Shown here one piece after another: positions 22,193 through 36,293 of a stretch of DNA of 64,000 nucleotides. A model generated the notes under the pieces. That model saw only the letters and a list, made by a program, of their open reading frames with translations. It was not told the origin of the DNA and ran no database searches. Each line of letters starts with the position of its first letter. Positions within the stretch are counted from its first letter, which is position 1. The translations under genes were made by a program, and so were the position numbers. The DNA is from Anisakis pegreffii. Lineage: Eukaryota > Nematoda > Chromadorea > Rhabditida > Anisakidae. The stretch spans positions 124,001 to 188,000 of the forward strand of contig JAPYMA010000256.1 of assembly GCA_035041965.1 (NCBI GenBank), given 5' to 3'.

Positions 22193-25100
22193 TTATAAAA
22201 ATCTCTTCGCGATCATCTGCATGGCGATCGGATAAAGTTCATGTTCTTTAGTCTTTATTCGTTCATGCAAACTTTCAACTGTATCATTTTCATAAACCTT
22301 CACTGATTCTTGAGCGATTATTTCACCCGAGTCGACTTCTTCCTTCAATATTCAAATCGTATCTTTCCTATTTCATCAAAAAACATCATCCAAATTGTTC
22401 TCATTAGATCATTACTATTGAATGAGTTAAATTCTCAAGCAGAAATTAAAGTTATTCATTCATTCAACAGGTCAGAAGGTACGAATATCTCTATGCAAAA
22501 CTTTCAATGAGATTTTTCAACCCTTGAAAAATGCATCACTGTTAATTGATCATCTACCGACTTATTCATTATGAAGCATCTCTTCACATTTGAGTCAAAA
22601 TATTTTTCGAGTGTTTCAATAAAGATAACATTTAATTTATGCACATAGTATTCTCAAAATCTGAACCTAATTAAACGTAAAATTATTACCAACTTTGAAA
22701 AAAGCAATATAAAATAATTGAAACCATCTAAAAACATCAAAAACACATACATTGACGAAGTGAACAGTGCATCCGGCTATTTTGACTTTGTGCTGCAAGG
22801 CAAGTGGTATCGCTTGAGAGCCCTTGAATGCGGGCAATAAGGATGGATGAATATTTATTATATGACCATTCCAACGTCTCACGAACGATGCTGTTAAGAT
22901 GCGCATAAATCCAGCCAAACAAATCAAATCCACTTCACATAATTCCAGTTCCTTGAAAATTTTTTTATATGAAGAATTCGCTACGTACTTCATCGATATT
23001 CACATTTTTTTAATCGTTTCGTCATCATGAAATGAACGAGGGTATAGTTATTAGTGTCTCGGCATGTTTATGAGACGTGAGTTGGAATTCTGATCAGAGG
23101 ATAAAAGGTCAGCAAAAGAACCTGGGTGATGAGTGCTTCGAAAGCTTCTCTTGATGACGATCCTTTACTTGGAATCACTTTTGTATGAATACCCATTGAC
23201 TGTGCAGTCAGAATACCTTTCGCGTTAGATACATTGCTTATGACAACAGCAATTCGACATTCACTCATCGGTTCAAGACTGCTTTCAATCAATCGCATCA
23301 TGTTTGAGCCTCAACTTTTTTTCAGTTTTTTTGTCTTGTCCACTGAATTTCATTCATAAATTCGAAGTAATTCAATTTTTTCTCGGATGCTGAGTTTAAG
23401 TGAATGAAGTTGTTCCGTTGAACGTCGATTGAAACTAATTAAGAAGTGAACGAAAACGTCGAAAATGTTCGTCTTTTCTCTATTCGTATCCCTTCGTGAA
23501 GTCAAACAAATTCAAGCATGATTTAGTTGTGATTTTAGTTGATTAGCGTAAAGCTTTCGTTTATCATAATTTGAAAGTAATGGCAATAGATTAACCGGTT
23601 CCAGAGATAAGAATTGCGACGTTAATTTTTTTCTTCGGTACTGGTGAACTGTATTTCTCACTGAAACAACTGCGTAAATTGAGTAACTCGATCTGATCTT
23701 CTCCTAAAAAAAGGTTTCAGTTAGAAATCTGAACAGTCAACGCTAAGAAATGGCCAGCTGAATTCATCATCTCAATGGGCGATATCACAACTTCAAACAA
23801 AATTTCATTAGTATTCGTTAATTCAATGAATGAACTAATCCGCTCTTATATCGGATACCTTTTATGGCGGTCGGTGCAAAGGATAATTTGTCAACAAATT
23901 ACTCAAAATTGTTCAGCTCAAATCAATTCTACACTGATCATTTGATGTAATTTTTGGTGTTAATTGAATTCAATATGTGTCTTCTTTTTTTTTATATTTC
24001 GTTCTACAAAGCGATTATAATTGTTGGCTCAAAGTGAAAACGAATCGAAAGTTGACATTTTGAAGAAGCAACCTTTCAATCGCCTATCAGTTTTTCCAAT
24101 AATAAAAGCTTTTTCACCGTTGTTCGTCAACAACTCCATAACCTGATTCGTGTGCTCGTCTTTCGTCACCAGCACCATTCCAATACCGCAATTGAATGTT
24201 CTCATCATTTCGCATGGCTCAACTGGTCCAATATTCTTTAGCCATTGAAATATTTCGTCTTTTGGCCATGACAAACAATCCTGTTAATGATCTTCAGTTA
24301 TTCATAATATGGAGAAATGCAATGGTTTAATGAAATAAACCCTATTGCTATTTAAATGATTCAATTTAAGGAGTAGAGTAAAACTTCCTTCACGACACAT
24401 CCATGAAACTCCACCTCAAAATCGACCAAACGTCTGAACTTTTGATTGTAACTGATACAAATTTTGACCTAATCATTCAGTATTGCCCATCCCATGTCAG
24501 TAAATTATGAATGACTATTGCTTAGTTACGAATATATACTCTGAACATATAAGTCTAACTTTGAACAGCTGTGAACGTGTAGCGCGCAGTTGAGTGCAAT
24601 AAATAATGAAATAAATTCAGAAAGTGTTTACAATGACTGCTTTTATGTGATGCGGAAGCATTCTGTTGACATTCTCTTGCAATCCACCTCCCGTTATATG
24701 TGACGCGCCGAGAACGTATCCGATTTTTAATATTGGAAGTACTGATTGCACGTAAATACGAGTTGACCGCAGCAGTTCATCACCTTAATTCAGTTCAGCT
24801 TTAGAAATCTCTTCCGGAAACTCTTTTTGCCTAAACACGTTCGTTGCTATGTTGAGAGAGAACTGTTTGACAAATAATACACTCAATAAAACAGATCGTA
24901 ATCCAATTCAAAAATCGAGTCGAAGTCAACAACCGATTGTAAAATCCTCATTCCATGGACACTTTTGGTCGTATTGAATGTGATATCGCTCCATGATCTT
25001 ACGAACCAGCGAATAGCCATTGCTGTGCAGACCGTTTGATTTTATACCAATTAAAACATTACCATCAGTAATTCTGAAAATTTTTCAGTTTTGCTTTTTG

Positions 25101-28100
25101 TGAACATTTGACGTAATAAATCATCATCTCGTTATTGATTTCGATTGCTAACGATGTTTGTTGAGAGAAAAAAATCGTTTTAAAAATTAAGAAAACTATC
25201 GTTTACTTCTCTTTTAGTGGTAGCAACGGCCATTTTGGATCTCGAACAGCAACACAAACTCCGGCTAAATCCCACTGATTACGACTGTAGACACCAGGCA
25301 TTTCAGCTGTTTCACCACCTCAAAATTGCGCACACTCGATCAAGAGCACGACACTCAAGAAAAATGATGAATCACATCGAAAGAAGTATCACTAACTACG
25401 AATCTGTTAATTTTGATCAAGGGTTGGAAGGAAACATGAAGAGGATTAACTCATTTTCAATCAGTGTGATAGTGTTGGATTGGGATTAGGTCCAAGAGCC
25501 CGAAAATGTCGTGGGGTTTCAACCCGACCCTACAAGGAGATTGTAACACAAAGGGACGGCAATAAAAGTCATTAAAAGTCACCAACCGACGAGAGCGCAG
25601 TTCGATGACTGACAAGCAGAAGCGATTGAATCGATGATGTTTGCGGCAGTGGATGCGTTCAGTTGACCGCAAACATAATAATCAAGAAACGCCAGTGGCT
25701 GTGAGCAGTGGCATAACACATCGTTGACGCACATACCAACTAAATCGTATCCTATTCCCGAATAATCGCCCATCTCATCAGCTATCTAAAATATTTCAAT
25801 TAACCAATTCTTGATACCGAACTTTCACTTACAACTGAATGACATTTGGTATTCGTCCTACCGCTTGCAGTAACACCTTATTGAGCATAATTTCACCAAA
25901 AAATGCAACAAAAAATCTCGTTCTTGTGTCTGTCACATTCAGCTTATCGCATAAAAAATAACTGACACCGACAAATTTCCAAGAAATCACAAAATTAACT
26001 TGAGAGTAAACAAATTTCAAAAATTATTAATATATTCTCATTCCTACAGTATTCCAATATCTCACAACTGCTTCAGTAGTACTATTCGAGCGTTCCGTTT
26101 GTGTTGGTATTATTAGTCTATTATTTGGTGAGAAATTCAATGATAGATTTCGCTGAATTCACTGATTCGCTGATCAGATGTCATTTTGGGGTTTGTGATG
26201 AAAATCACGCATCTCATTTGTGAATTTATCGGTGACGGAAAAACTGAAGGCTTACCGCAATTTTGGTTCCAACACCGTCCATTCCAATCACCAATTGCGC
26301 ATTACTAAAACCGGCAACCGACAAATCGATAACAGAACCAAATCCACCAATCTAAAAGCAAATCGCATTTTGCACTAACATCTAGAACTTCACGTATTGT
26401 ATCATTTCTGCAAACTCAGTAGATGGCTGAATGAGCAAAGTGTATAATGCCTGAAGATGATCACTATTCCGCGGGAAGTGATATCCTGATCATCTCCAGC
26501 ATATGCGATACGATGATGTTCCCGCGGAAATACGGAAGGTCATATGCCTTTTTGAATGGGAGCCATGGCGATGAAAATTTTCCGTGTTTTATTTCGTGAT
26601 TAATCGGGTTATTCAAAGAAATAGAATATGGTACTTCAGGACTTTGGGACTTCAGAAAATTGGTATCTTCAGTAATCAACTTCTAACGTGAACTGGAATA
26701 AACTCATACTGGAAATGCGTAAGGCTCATGAAGATCATTAAACTAAGACTTTATATCAAGTAACTAACACAGATAATGAGCATGAATCATATTAATGATT
26801 TTATTAAACTCTGAGATGATACACAACGAATAAAATCCGAATGAATACAGAAAACTTCATTGTTGAATTGAATGAAGAACAAACGAAAAAAATCTAAATT
26901 CATACACAGTCAGTTGATGGAAGTTTGGTTCGTGAACAGATCGATTTTATTTTTTCGATTAGCAAATTACCTTCGCTGATATTCACACCACTATCTGCAT
27001 AAGCTAGTGTTCTGAAGATCAAAGGCAAAATTCAGCATGTCAATTGTTCAAGGTACAAAAACGTCCGTTTACCTCTGTACAGCATGAAATAAAAACTTAT
27101 CGTGATGACTTATCGTTTGAAAGATGTTGATGAAATCACAAGACATTAGCACTGAGTAATTGAGAGTGTTATTGAGAGTAATTTTCCGAATGACGAATGT
27201 CAACGTAAGAAATAACCTTTTAATTGCATATTTCAATCCAATATCTTTTCTGAACGTTTTCCCTTCGAAATCAATTTTGTTCACAGTATCATAAGCAAGA
27301 TTGCGTGCTTCATCCATTGAAAGTGCTTTCGATGTAACGCATAGAACCCGTCCACCGTTTGTTTTTACTGTAACCAATTGAACGATGTATCATATCAGAA
27401 AGACAATTCCCTTCCCGACTCAACCCCATTGAAATCATCATCAGCGAGACTGAGTGAAATGTTCATTCACCTTTACTCCTAACTTCCACGGATTTTTTCC
27501 TTGGTTGAAAATCACCAAGTGAGAGGCTTTAAAATACATTGAAACAACGGATGTAATTAATCAGTAAATTAAGTTGATGACTTTGAAAAATAATGAAATA
27601 AGACTGAATTCATATATTTCTCGTGAAAGTTGATGAGCATTTCACATGCTGAGAGCATCAGAGAATATGTTCAGAAGAGAAAAACTTTACATTTGTCGTC
27701 GATTCGTTTGGTTCCAGCTTGAAATACAACAGTATTCTTGTTGTCATTCGGAATACCTTAAGAATAAGTTGCTATCGCTTCAGATAATATAAGATGAATT
27801 CTTGACAAGTTTACATATTTTGTTCAGGTTATGATGAGGATAGAACGAATACAAGTTCTCATGTGAACTTTTTCAACAATTGATTGAGTTGAAAATAGCA
27901 AGCGATATGGAAATATTGAATCAACCTGCGATCGTGTTGCCTTTTGGATAGGAATGCGGATAACCACCAGCTGCGAGTACAACACCGCAGACGTAATCGC
28001 TTGACCATCGCACATCAACTGAATGCAGTCTCTCATCGCAACACGCCATCAGAATCGTGTACAGATCTGAATCCAATAAACGCAACAAAACTTCTGTTTC

Positions 28101-30640
28101 TGGATCTCCAAAACGACAGTTGTATTCCAATACTTGCACACCTTTATCGGTTACGATAAGACCCGCATAGAGGACACCTAGAAATAGTTGTCATGCATAT
28201 TAACACCTTTAGCAAACATCCAATATCTCGTTGATCAGCAGCTAATATACGTTCGACTGAAATATTACAGCGTTGCGTGGCATGAAGCACGCTTACTAAA
28301 AAAATGTTCCAAGTGCCGTAGAGCAAAAATTTGATCTAAGGTTGGATCGCAGGTGATGTTGGCAAGGAGGTATGGCCGGAGGCCTCGAATTCCACCCAAT
28401 TCTATGACCGAACAAAAACAACAGCTTGATTTATTGAGCGATGAACGAAAACAGTGCACACGGTATTGAGGCAACACTATTACGAACGACAATATTACTA
28501 TTAGTTGGGATATATTAGAAAGCGAAATACAACCTTTATAGGATATTCCATCCTTATTCAATGCACCAATGGTAGTCTCAAAAATGGCTTTGATCTGATC
28601 ATGAATCTCAGCATTCAAGTGAGTTATTGGTGCTATAACACCCATTCCGCCTGTATTCGGACCTTCATCATTTTCCAGTAAACGTTTATGGTCTTGGACT
28701 AATGGCATACGAGCGATCGCTTTCCCATCCGTAAAGCAAAGAGCCTTAAACGATTCTCTCTCGCATTCATTTCATTCGTCCAAGTCAGTATATGAGGTCA
28801 CATCAGTTACATCAGTCGGTATAAATTACATTTGAGCGAAGAATGCACGATCCTATGCATCTTGATAAATAAGGAATTCGTTTGTATGGCCGTCAATCAA
28901 TAAACAAGAAACGAATTCGTTTAGTCAGTCGAACTCACCGAAACTTCTTCACCTACGAGCATTTCTTCAACGACAATTTCGTTTCCTGCTTCACCAAATT
29001 TGCCCTGAAAACAGCTTTAGGTTTACTGTCATTACCAACACAGCCGCTTATCTCTCCTAATCAGCTCAGTTGCGCTTATGCAAAATGAAACCGGATCAGA
29101 TTTATCTCGAAAACATGCGTTCGATTCATCGCACTTCACATCTTAATGCATTCGGGATAATCGCAAGTTAAACCGACTGATTTGTGTGGAAATAAATGTT
29201 CGGTAGCACCAGAAAAATTCTCAGTTTCAGTTTCAACCTAAAATGAAACTGAATACCTGAAGTATTTCTTTGGCAGCCTCGACTGCTTCATCACAGCTCT
29301 TTGTCACAATAACTCCTTTACCAGCCGCAAGACCACTCGCTTTTACAACGATTCCGTTCCAGGTGACACTGAATAGGTTTGAAATGTATTGAATATTCCA
29401 TAATTGTGTTACGCTCGATGAGAATAACTTTATTTTGTTCATCAATACAACAGTTGAATGGCAAAAACACCAAATTTTCTTCATTTCAAATTGAACTTTT
29501 GTGAAATAGACGGAATCGTTCGAGATTTGAAGTGAACAATGGAATTCATTCAAGTAGAAATGGATAAATGATCAAAGGTATTTTCGTAAAGCTGATTTTT
29601 GAGTTTTCATCGCTTGCACCCGTTCGAAAGGTGGTTCGAGAGCAGCACCAGCACAGTGTGTGAAGTGCTCATGTATTCTATGGCATAAGTAACTGTGAAA
29701 TGATTTCACTTATAAATCAGTTAAAACATTTACAACACACCTTTTAATGAACGAAACAGCCTCGTCAACAGTCGTAAACGTTTGATATTCAGCTGAAGGA
29801 ATTCCATTTCGTTTCATGAATGATTTGGAATAAGATTTACTCCACTTAAATTGACGAGTGAGTTAGTGATAAGGTAAGATTTGTTTCAAGCACATTCAAC
29901 ACAGATTTGATCTCATTTGGAATGATGGCATTTTGCAGAAAAGTAATAAAGATGAATACTGTCAATTTGAGCTGAATTGTGTCGACAACTGGAAATCGTT
30001 GATCACAAAGAGCGGTCAAATTTGGATGCTACGCATGAATTATGAGCTTCACTGAATGCGAGATGAAGTATATTAGATATTGCATAAGGTATGAAACATT
30101 TTGCTTGAGTTAAGAAGTACCTCAAGACGAGATGCTATCTTCGATGGGCCAAAGCAGGATATGTTATGTTTGCTCAAATCGTCAACGATACCACCGTAAA
30201 GAAGATCTTCAGGTCCAACCACAAGCAGATTTATTGATGCGTTTTTGCAAAACGATAAGATTTCATGCACATTGTTTGATGATATACCTGTCATACCAAT
30301 GCATACATCTACTTCGATGCACATATCACATTAAGCGATTAAATTCAATTTAATGATGAATTTATTGCAATTTGCGGTCAGTTTGATAGTATCAAGCACC
30401 ACTGAAGATTCCATTTAATGATACTGAATAATGTTTCAGTGGAATGAGAATGATAAACGATGACATGCATTCTCACACAATGTTTGAGACAATCAAAATG
30501 TGATATTCACCTTTCGGTTTTTGGAACGGAGCTCCATTTCCAGGATACACGTAAACAGTAGCGACCTGATTACTTCGTTTCAGTTTCCACGCGATTGCAT
30601 GTTCTCTAGCGCCACTACCCAGCACAAGCACATTGGCCAT
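22193..30640 (-). CDS. GART: Trifunctional purine synthesis enzyme GARS-AIRS-GART
   Basis: Cytosolic enzyme doing steps 2, 3 and 5 of de novo purine synthesis. Twenty exons join in phase to 975 aa: 30640-30511, 30287-30121, 29844-29741, 29368-29257, 29004-28939, 28744-28534, 28177-27926, 27756-27691, 27367-27217, 27011-26906, 26351-26256, 25785-25587, 25318-25207, 25073-24961, 24783-24632, 24280-24073, 23703-23596, 23309-23122, 22987-22751, 22342-22193. GARS (residues 1-420) shows [27 protein letters not shown] and [16 protein letters not shown] (420-750) shows [39 protein letters not shown] and [12 protein letters not shown]. The GAR transformylase (770-975) has ILISGTGSN and INIHPSLLP; Asn892, His894 and Asp930 keep the spacing of the E. 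coli PurN catalytic residues 106, 108 and 144. Human GART is 1010 aa, so the length fits. The PurN His121 position is Ile here. The acceptor of exon 19 is the least certain. Confidence 0.96.
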
Positions 30641-30658
30641 TTGAATTACTCTGATCAA

Positions 30659-30663
30659 CTGAA
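30659..30663 (-). promoter_or_regulatory. Likely trans-splice acceptor of GART
   Basis: GAATTCAG on the minus strand ends 18 nt before the GART start codon with no upstream exon recognisable. In nematodes this arrangement is typical of an SL1 acceptor. Confidence 0.45.
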
Positions 30664-32049
30664 TTCAACAAATAAAATTTAAGTTTCAACTATAAAGGCT
30701 TAACATAGAAAGTAGCTGTTGATCCCATATATGTTCTTGCCAGTGTGTATGATTAGTGTGGTGCGGGGAGGGAGAAAAAGTCGGGGACGGAGAAAATCGG
30801 GGACGAAATTTTGCAGTCAGGGACCCCGAAAATGGGGTCGGCCCAAAAACTGTCGGGAATAAGGACTCGGGGACGGGGTCCCCGAAATTCCCCGATCCCC
30901 GCACCACACCACGTATAACTATGTAATTAAGAAAACACGCACGCATTATTCAATGAACGTCATAAAAACCGTAAATTGATTCTCTGAAATGAAACAAAAG
31001 AATATGAAACACAACAACAAACGGTGGATATACACACTCAGTGACAAGAAGATATATGGGATGAAACATTCCTGCAGAGCAACTTAGGTCATTAGCATTT
31101 GATTAGATAAGAACTTTTATCTCAGTTGATAGCTTGAGGGAAGCAATCTTTTCTTCAGCACAACAACTCTCTTCTAAATCATTCGGTTGAAAAACATGTG
31201 AATATGAATTTATGATCAATCAAGTTGATTATTTTGATCGATTATAGAAGTTGTGCGTGATTTAATACGAAGATTCCTTTTTGTCGTTGCTTTTGCACAC
31301 AATAGCGTCCGGAACTTAAGAACGCACTTCAGTTTTGTCGTTGTTTGTAGCCAGTGAATAAGAAAAACCCAGATTTAATTGATCATAAGGAGCTGTCAAT
31401 ACTATCCAAAAGGCACCCTCAAAAATTGTGAAGTAATAGATCAGAACTGCCTTGAGTTAGTTAACGAAGTCTGTTGATGTTGAATTAGAGTTTATTCTCA
31501 CTGATTGGCAAAAAAAAATGCATCGAACAAATGTTGACTGGAAATAATTCCAAAGGGAATAGGCTTTAATAAAATAAATTTGAGGTGAAAAACAAAAATA
31601 GGAAACGACGGGTAAAATGCTAAAAGTTGAAGTAAACTTTTAAAGTATTTCGTAGGCAAAACGTGTATCGATAATGTTTTGAATAGCCATAGATCGCAAT
31701 GGATGATTGCTGATAGATTATCGACAGTGAAATGAAATTGGAAAAACTGGTTGTTATGACTAGTGTAAAGTAACCTTAATGATAACTATGTTTGAAGATG
31801 ACCAATTTCATGAATAATGTTATTGCAAGTGCACATAAAAATTATTTCAGTTAACAATTTGTATGTCTTTCTAAAGAGCAATTTACTGACAAATCACATT
31901 TCTGAGAGTAATTCAAAACAATTCATTTTCATTGTATTATGATCTTCATAAACTGACAAATGGAATTTCTAATGAATGCGTATTGTTAAGACAATGACGA
32001 GCTGCGTTTGAATTATATCTTGTAGAAGGTGAAGGCGTGAATATTGTCA
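30664..32049. other. Upstream of GART, non-coding
   Basis: Contains the second GC-rich MITE-like copy (30755-30915), otherwise AT-rich sequence without supported exons. The GART promoter should lie here; no specific element was recognised. Confidence 0.45.
30755..30915. mobile_element. GC-rich MITE-like element, copy 2
   Basis: Begins TAGTGTGGTGCGGGGA and ends with its near complement TCCCCGCACCACACCA. The inside repeats GGGGACGGAG and GGGGACGGGG, and half of it is palindromic (GGGACCCCGAAAATGGGGTC). Confidence 0.7.
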
Positions 32050-32330
32050 CTTGGACGTCGAGTGGTTGTTTTGTCAATCGCTGCGAGCGATCGGCGGAAT
32101 ATTTATATTACTGGAGTTATGATTATTTATTGAATTGATATTTGGCTACGATTAATTATGCAAAATATTCATGGCAACTAGTTGATTACTCGGTTGTGTT
32201 CGGTTGGCCTGCTCGCCTAGCCAGCGGGGTGGCGTAAACTGAGGCTAAAACAATGTGCACGGAAACGTGAGCATTGTGGCCAGCAACGTTACAAACGTTT
32301 GATAGCCTGACCAATCCAGGTGATCCAGGT
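32050..32330 (+). repeat. 280-bp dispersed repeat, copy 1
   Basis: About 280 bp that recur in the same orientation at 37575-37845. Both contain GGCCTGCTCGCCTAGCCAGC and a short hairpin around CAATGTGCACGG and GAGCATTG. No terminal repeats or coding capacity are seen; a SINE-like origin is possible. Confidence 0.85.
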
Positions 32331-33960
32331 AGAAGGCGATTTCATTAAAAGAATTTTAGAGGCGGCCTGAAAAATACGCTGGAATGTCACAAGTCACTTA
32401 CCTTGGTTTTACCCTCCTATGAGTCTAATCGTAAGCAGAAGCTTAAGCATAACCCTAAGTGCAAGCCTTATATTATGACGGAAGTCTAAGCCTATGAATA
32501 CGTCTAAGTTTGTCATTACTTTAGGTAGACGGAACCAAAATATACACCGCAACCAGATGCAATTTACAGCAGTTCAATCCTTTCATAATAGATTCGTTAA
32601 ATCGCTCATTAAACGGACATTGATTAATTCAGATCAAAATCAATGGAGGGAGGGCACTCGTATGGACGAAAATTTGATAGCAACTGAATAAACGAATGAA
32701 GCATTTGACTTTTTTTAAATGATAACGCGCTTTTCGTATATGGATTCTCCAGGACACAGGCCCTGCGAAGCGTTGAGTGACCTTGGAGTTGGCATTCTAA
32801 AATTAATAAGCCATAAAAACAGGCAGCAAATCGCTTCGTATTGAATTATTTATAATGTATTTAGACATCATTCAAATAAAATTAATGAATGTAGTGAGTA
32901 AGTGACACAAATAAGAATTTAGTTAATCTAAGCAACATTCTGATTAAATCTTACTTAACTGTAACTGTGACAGTTCATCATTGATTCATCAATGGGCATA
33001 CACACCAAATTAAGCGTAATTACTGAGAAATATCCGTCAACCTACAATTAATAGGTGGCAGAAGCTGACGACCTGACCAGTTCAGCGATGAATTGCTGCC
33101 TCATGATACCGATATTCGTGGGTCAGCTTTTCTGGGGCACTAACCAACTTCTTGACTGTCCTTCGTGGTACGTATGGTGCAGAGAGACAATTGCGGTGTT
33201 AATCAATCCACATCAGTTCAGGTGGGTGGTGGATCTCATTTCTAAAAGTTAATCGTTCTTTCGCTTCCGAATGCTTTTTCGATGTTGAATCACCTTTTGC
33301 GGTAAATAAATTGAACGAGTACAGCAAGCGATTCACTCTGTATTTTTCGCATATTTATGCCTCATCCAAAAATATGAGGAAAAAACTGATCCTCTTTCTT
33401 TTTGATGTGGTATGCATAGACTCATAGGAAAGAAGCTGAAATCGATCAGTTGCATTTGAACAGTTTGGTACTGCGGTTGATACCGAGCGTGGTGATTCCC
33501 GATGCGTTATCTGAACATCGCATTTTGTATTGGATGGGACAATGATATTGACGAGTTGCGTGACCTTTGTGAAACCCATTGAGGTAATAGCTATTAATTT
33601 TTGATTGACGATTTCTCGTTACACTAGAGGTTCCTGGTGAAACAACCTATGTGTACTGCTTTGTCCTCGGCCCTTCTCTCAGTGAATCCCATTGGATTCA
33701 AATCGCATCAAAGCTTTCCGTTGAACGAATCTTTACAACCTCTATAATTGCTAAGCTTTCATTTGAGTTGAAAAAATACCCCCAAGAACACATCTAAATA
33801 TATTCAAATCAAAATCTTCCGTCAATCCCCTCCCCATTTGCATCCACACCCTAAAATTACGATCTCCGTCACACGCTGAATATGATTGTGTGCAGTGATT
33901 AGTTGCAAAAGACAGATGGTTCTTGGAGTGATTGCATATTTCAAAAGGGGATAGTGACAG
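32331..33960. other. Intergenic, no supported gene
   Basis: AT-rich, with CTAAGC-rich sequence at 32420-32490. Short frames at 32494-32691 and 33055-33252 show no domain and no convincing splice sites. Confidence 0.45.
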
Positions 33961-36114
33961 TTCGTCAAGTACGAACGAAGTGACAGTTCGCCAAGTGACG
34001 GAAGTGGGATTTTCATTTGATATATGCTCAGAAATGTGAATTTCTTACCCATTCAACGGGAATAAATCCGGGCAAGTCATATATAATTTTGTAGCGCAGA
34101 TCCAGGAGAACTTAACATAGTTGATAGATCTACCAGTGATTGACATATGCTCGAGATTTTCGATTTCGCGTTAAGGGCAAAAATGCAACAGATACTTTTA
34201 ATTGGTACCCACCCGACAGGAAAAATTTTTAATCATAATATATACCATGTTGTAGCCGAGATTGAGTACAACAGAAATCTATTTCAGATTTTTCCGCCAA
34301 TTGCTAAGTTAAGAGAGTTATGACGCTCGGCGTGAGCAATGGTGATGCTCACTAATACTCTCAGTGACTATAAATATAAACCGACTATAAACCAACCGAT
34401 ATCTTCTGAAAATGTAACGTGGGTGAACTTCGAGATTGAGTACTATTCATTTCAATAACAATAATATTCTCGCCGAAATGAACAGAACGGGAAACATCCA
34501 ATTGAAGAAAACAAATGAAATCAAAAAATCGCACGGTATGATAAAACAGTGGATGGCAATGATTTGGCCATGAAATATCTTTAACGTTGGCGTTTACAGA
34601 ATGGAAAATAAGAATAGGAATCGCGTTATCAACATGAAGAGATAGATACAGTAGATACCGGCGGAGCTGTAAGGAAGGAAATGGACAGTGCGAATGTGGA
34701 GACGTTGCGAAAGACAATCCGATAGTTTCGGATATTTCATTGTATGAGAGCGCAAACACCGTAATCGCAGAAGGCGACGAAGGGGAGGCCAATGAAAGGA
34801 GCACGGAAGATGGAGCGGAAGGTGTTATCGCAGATGAAGAAATATTGTCAAGGAGAGGAACAAAGAATTGGTTGAACTCTATTGTAGAAATGGGTTACCC
34901 GATTGTTTCGTCTTCCAACGGAATATTTTTTAGAGAGTCAGTGTGAAGGGGTCAAACCGAATGATATAATCACCTTATACAACATCCTCATTCCATACCT
35001 GGAACGGATGTAATTCCTGCTGTCTGACGTGGAACCGACTGGATTGAAAACCAAAAAGACAGCAAAGAAGAGGAAGTATGTGTACATTGAACATGAACGT
35101 ATTTACGTGTACAATATGAAAATCGAATCATCAAATTTTCACGGAGAATCGCGCTCAAAATTGGGGTACTTCCCGGCACCATCAGCGCAATGGAAGGAAA
35201 GTATACACAAAAATACATGTGGAATGGAGCCGTTCAGCATTGAAGAGGTTGAAACAGTTCTTATTCGAATTCAGTATTTTGTCGTTTGTATTTCAGTATC
35301 AAATATTTGCATTTCACTGTTTTATCATACCATGCGATCTTTTGATTTTATCACTGCGAATTTCACTGTAAATTCAATTTCATATTTTCATTACTTTCTA
35401 AAGGTGTACACTGTTATTGTGAATAATAAGATGGCTCGTATAAAAATAAATCAAAACAACCCTTCAGAAATCTTGCGCTTCATCTCTGTTACATTTCAGA
35501 AGAATATCAGTCGGTTTATAGTCATTGAGAGTATAAGTGAACATCACCATTGCTTACGCCGAGCGTCATAACTCTCTTAACTTAACAATTGGCGGAAAAA
35601 TCTGAAACAGATTTCTGTTGTACTCAGTCTCGGCTACAACATGGTGTATAACATTCCGCCTAATTTTTATATTCGGAGTAGGGAGAATTTGAATTTCTTC
35701 TATATACATGCCAATTGTGATCACTGAGCATCACCATTGCTCACACCGAGCGTCATAACTCTCTTAACTTAATAGTTGGCGACAAATCTAAATAAGATTT
35801 TTGTTTTACTTGATCTCATCTACAACATGGTATATATTATGATTAAAAATTTTTCCTGCCGGGTGGGTACCGATTGAAAGTATCTGTTGCATTTTTGCCC
35901 TTAACGCGAAATCGAAAATCTCGAGCATATGTCAATCACTGGTAGATCTATCAGCTATGTTTTCTTCTCCTGAATCTGTGCTACAAAATGATATATGATT
36001 TACCTGGATTTATTCCCGTTGAATAGGTAAGAAATTCACATTTCTGAACATATATCAAATGAAAATCCCTCTTCCGTCACTTGGCGAACTGTCATTCCGT
36101 TCGTACTTGGCGAA
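33961..36114. mobile_element. 2.15-kb element with long terminal inverted repeats
   Basis: The left end (TTCGTCAAGTACGAACG) is the near complement of the right end (CGTTCGTACTTGGCGAA). Inverted similarity runs through at least 33961-34350 and 35727-36114 and continues further inward (34340-34540 matches 35310-35540 in reverse). Part of the arm is duplicated on the right: the block starting CATCACCATTGCT occurs at about 35543 and 35729. The middle has weak open frames (34740-34946, 35029-35571 plus; 34385-34804 minus) without transposase motifs, so it is probably non-autonomous. No clear target duplication. Confidence 0.8.
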
Positions 36115-36293
36115 GTGTGTGTATACCATCGAAAGCTGGCAAGTGTTCAGTTTTTAATTCTAGCTCACGAATTCGGTAAGTACAAGAAAGAATTGAAGTT
36201 TAAGAACGAATTGGGATGTTGATGGATTAATTATTCGAGGAAGGCGTCATTCATGAACATCTGATAACAGTAGCTGGAGGAAGATTGCTGAAA

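Noticed and set aside
22667..22993. GART ending at the in-frame stop after exon 19
   Set aside because: The frame reads through the donor at 22751 into intron sequence; the true last exon (22342-22193) carries the conserved [11 protein letters not shown] segment.
25833..25876. Possible extra GART exon
   Set aside because: Although flanked by AG and GT, including it breaks the frame; joining 26256 directly to 25785 gives the expected [15 protein letters not shown] text.
34385..34804. 139-residue minus ORF inside the long-inverted-repeat element
   Set aside because: No transposase or other motif; it partly overlaps the inverted arm.
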